Below, one piece after another: positions 62,970 to 64,000 of a stretch of DNA of 64,000 nt. Source of the stretch: Myoxocephalus aenaeus (lineage: Eukaryota; Chordata; Actinopteri; Perciformes; Cottidae); contig JBAMJR010000024.1 in assembly GCA_038501785.1 (NCBI GenBank), positions 2,362,501 to 2,426,500 of the forward strand, given 5' to 3'. The notes under the pieces were generated by a model. That model was not told the DNA's origin. It worked only from the letters and a program-made list of their open reading frames with translations, and ran no database searches. Position 1 is the stretch's first letter; every line of letters begins with the position of its first letter. The position numbers and the translations under genes were made by a program.

Positions 62970-64000
62970 CTTGCACACACACTGCAGTGATTGTTCAGCA
63001 GTTTTTTGTGTGTGTTTTAATTTATTTGTTAAGATAAAAATCCTATCCCGAAAAGTTAGACTCATTTCCAAAGGACTTCCCTCTAACTCAGTGTGTGTTT
63101 CGACTCCCCGTCACACACATGCAGTCTTTTATGAGGCCCAGAGCATTTTGTTTTTATCTTTAAGCACTGCTGTCGTTTGCTGATCAACTAATCAATGCTG
63201 AACCCGGAGCCTCGCTCGATGCATTTCTGAAGGATCGATGGCGCCCAAAATGCATTCTGCTGAAATGGTTTAAGTTATAGGTGCATCCTGCTATGTGTTT
63301 GACCTGTGTCAACAGGCAGTTTCATTACAGGAAATGACCACATAGCACTCAGCTGGAAAGTTTAAGCTGAGCTTTTCATTTGGCTGAGTGCTGCAGACTC
63401 TCAGTGCAAAAGACACATTACATCCAATCTATATTTACATATGCGGCCTGTATTGTATGTAGTAGTAGTAGTATAGTAGTATCATTATTATAGAAAATTC
63501 TGGGTAAATTCCAAAACATCATAATTTTAAAACCTCACGATTTTTCACAAGAACATATTTTTATTCAGCAATTTGCTCATTTTATTTGGTTTAACCCCCT
63601 ATAATGCAGTTTAAATGTAATTTATATTAAACACACTGTGTCGTAGAGACGTGTTTCTGGTGGGTCAACTTCTCCCGTGCCAGCTTGTGTATTTTCCCAG
63701 GACTCGCTCGATGGAGACAGACTAATCTTTTCATGACTTCTTGAATGACTCCGTGGCTGATGCATCACGCTTAATGTATTCTAAAGTATATTTACTTGAA
63801 TCTGGCTATTGGCAAAAGTTAAGCAGCAGTGTTTAGTAATGTCGCATTGATCAGGGCCTCTGTGCAAGTCAGCGGGACGGGGCGCTGCTGCCCTCATCCC
63901 AATGCACGCACGCACACGCACGCATACACACGTGCACACAATGTGGCCTTGTTGGGGCGGGGAAACTCAACATCTGCCTTGTTTGCCTATGGCTCTACTT

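Larger units (their letters stand above)
60420..64000. other. intergenic DNA upstream of ONECUT3
   Basis: No confident gene. Contents are a short coding-like frame (61097-61294), a (CG)n-(GT)n tract, a G run (62443-62460), (CA)n at 62911-62967, and AT-rich sequence elsewhere. Confidence 0.5.

Overview
This window is vertebrate nuclear DNA, almost certainly from a teleost fish. The genes have many short exons with GT-AG introns. Long (CA)n/(GT)n, (TA)n and (GATA)n tracts are very common, and the LINE 3' tails are of the kind seen in teleost genomes. No prokaryotic, viral or CRISPR-like feature was seen.

Three protein-coding loci can be supported. (1) At 5.3-6.3 kb on the minus strand lies a compact NFIL3/E4BP4-like bZIP transcription factor, with its coding sequence in one exon. 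It has a probable noncoding first exon and promoter at 7.0-7.2 kb. (2) At 15.2-35.4 kb on the plus strand lies a complete class-1 P4-ATPase (phospholipid flippase) of the ATP8B family. I built it by hand as 27 coding exons plus one probable 45-nt cassette exon. Every junction keeps phase, giving about 1,161 aa, or 1,176 aa with the cassette. (3) At 42.7-59.9 kb on the minus strand lies a ONECUT3 gene: a homeodomain exon at 42.7-43.0 kb, a 15.9-kb intron, and an N-terminal plus CUT-domain exon at 58.9-59.9 kb. The ATPase and ONECUT genes are convergent. From memory, human ATP8B3 and ONECUT3 on 19p13.3 lie next to each other in the same arrangement, which supports the paralogue calls.

By region: 1-5.3 kb is intergenic, with a possible promoter at the extreme left. 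7.3-15.2 kb is intergenic with repeats, a MITE-like hairpin and possible 5'UTR exons of the flippase. 15.2-35.4 kb is the flippase; its introns hold a decayed LINE reverse transcriptase, several LINE tails, an interstitial telomeric repeat and a 150-bp GATA tract. 35.4-42.7 kb is the convergent gap, probably mostly ONECUT3 3'UTR. 43.0-58.9 kb is the ONECUT3 intron, rich in simple repeats and in ATCGAT motifs that fit ONECUT/CUX binding. 59.9-64 kb is the ONECUT3 promoter side and upstream DNA.

The most notable observations are: about nine frame breaks confined to the ONECUT3 CUT exon, although every recognisable protein block survives; a 25-bp-stem hairpin inside the NFIL3-like coding exon; three copies of AATCGATCATT within a cluster of ATCGAT sites in the ONECUT3 intron; and a basic cassette exon plus a 32-nt microexon in the flippase. 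The three genes do not form a pathway. Two encode transcription factors and one a membrane lipid transporter, and their proximity looks like ordinary conserved synteny.
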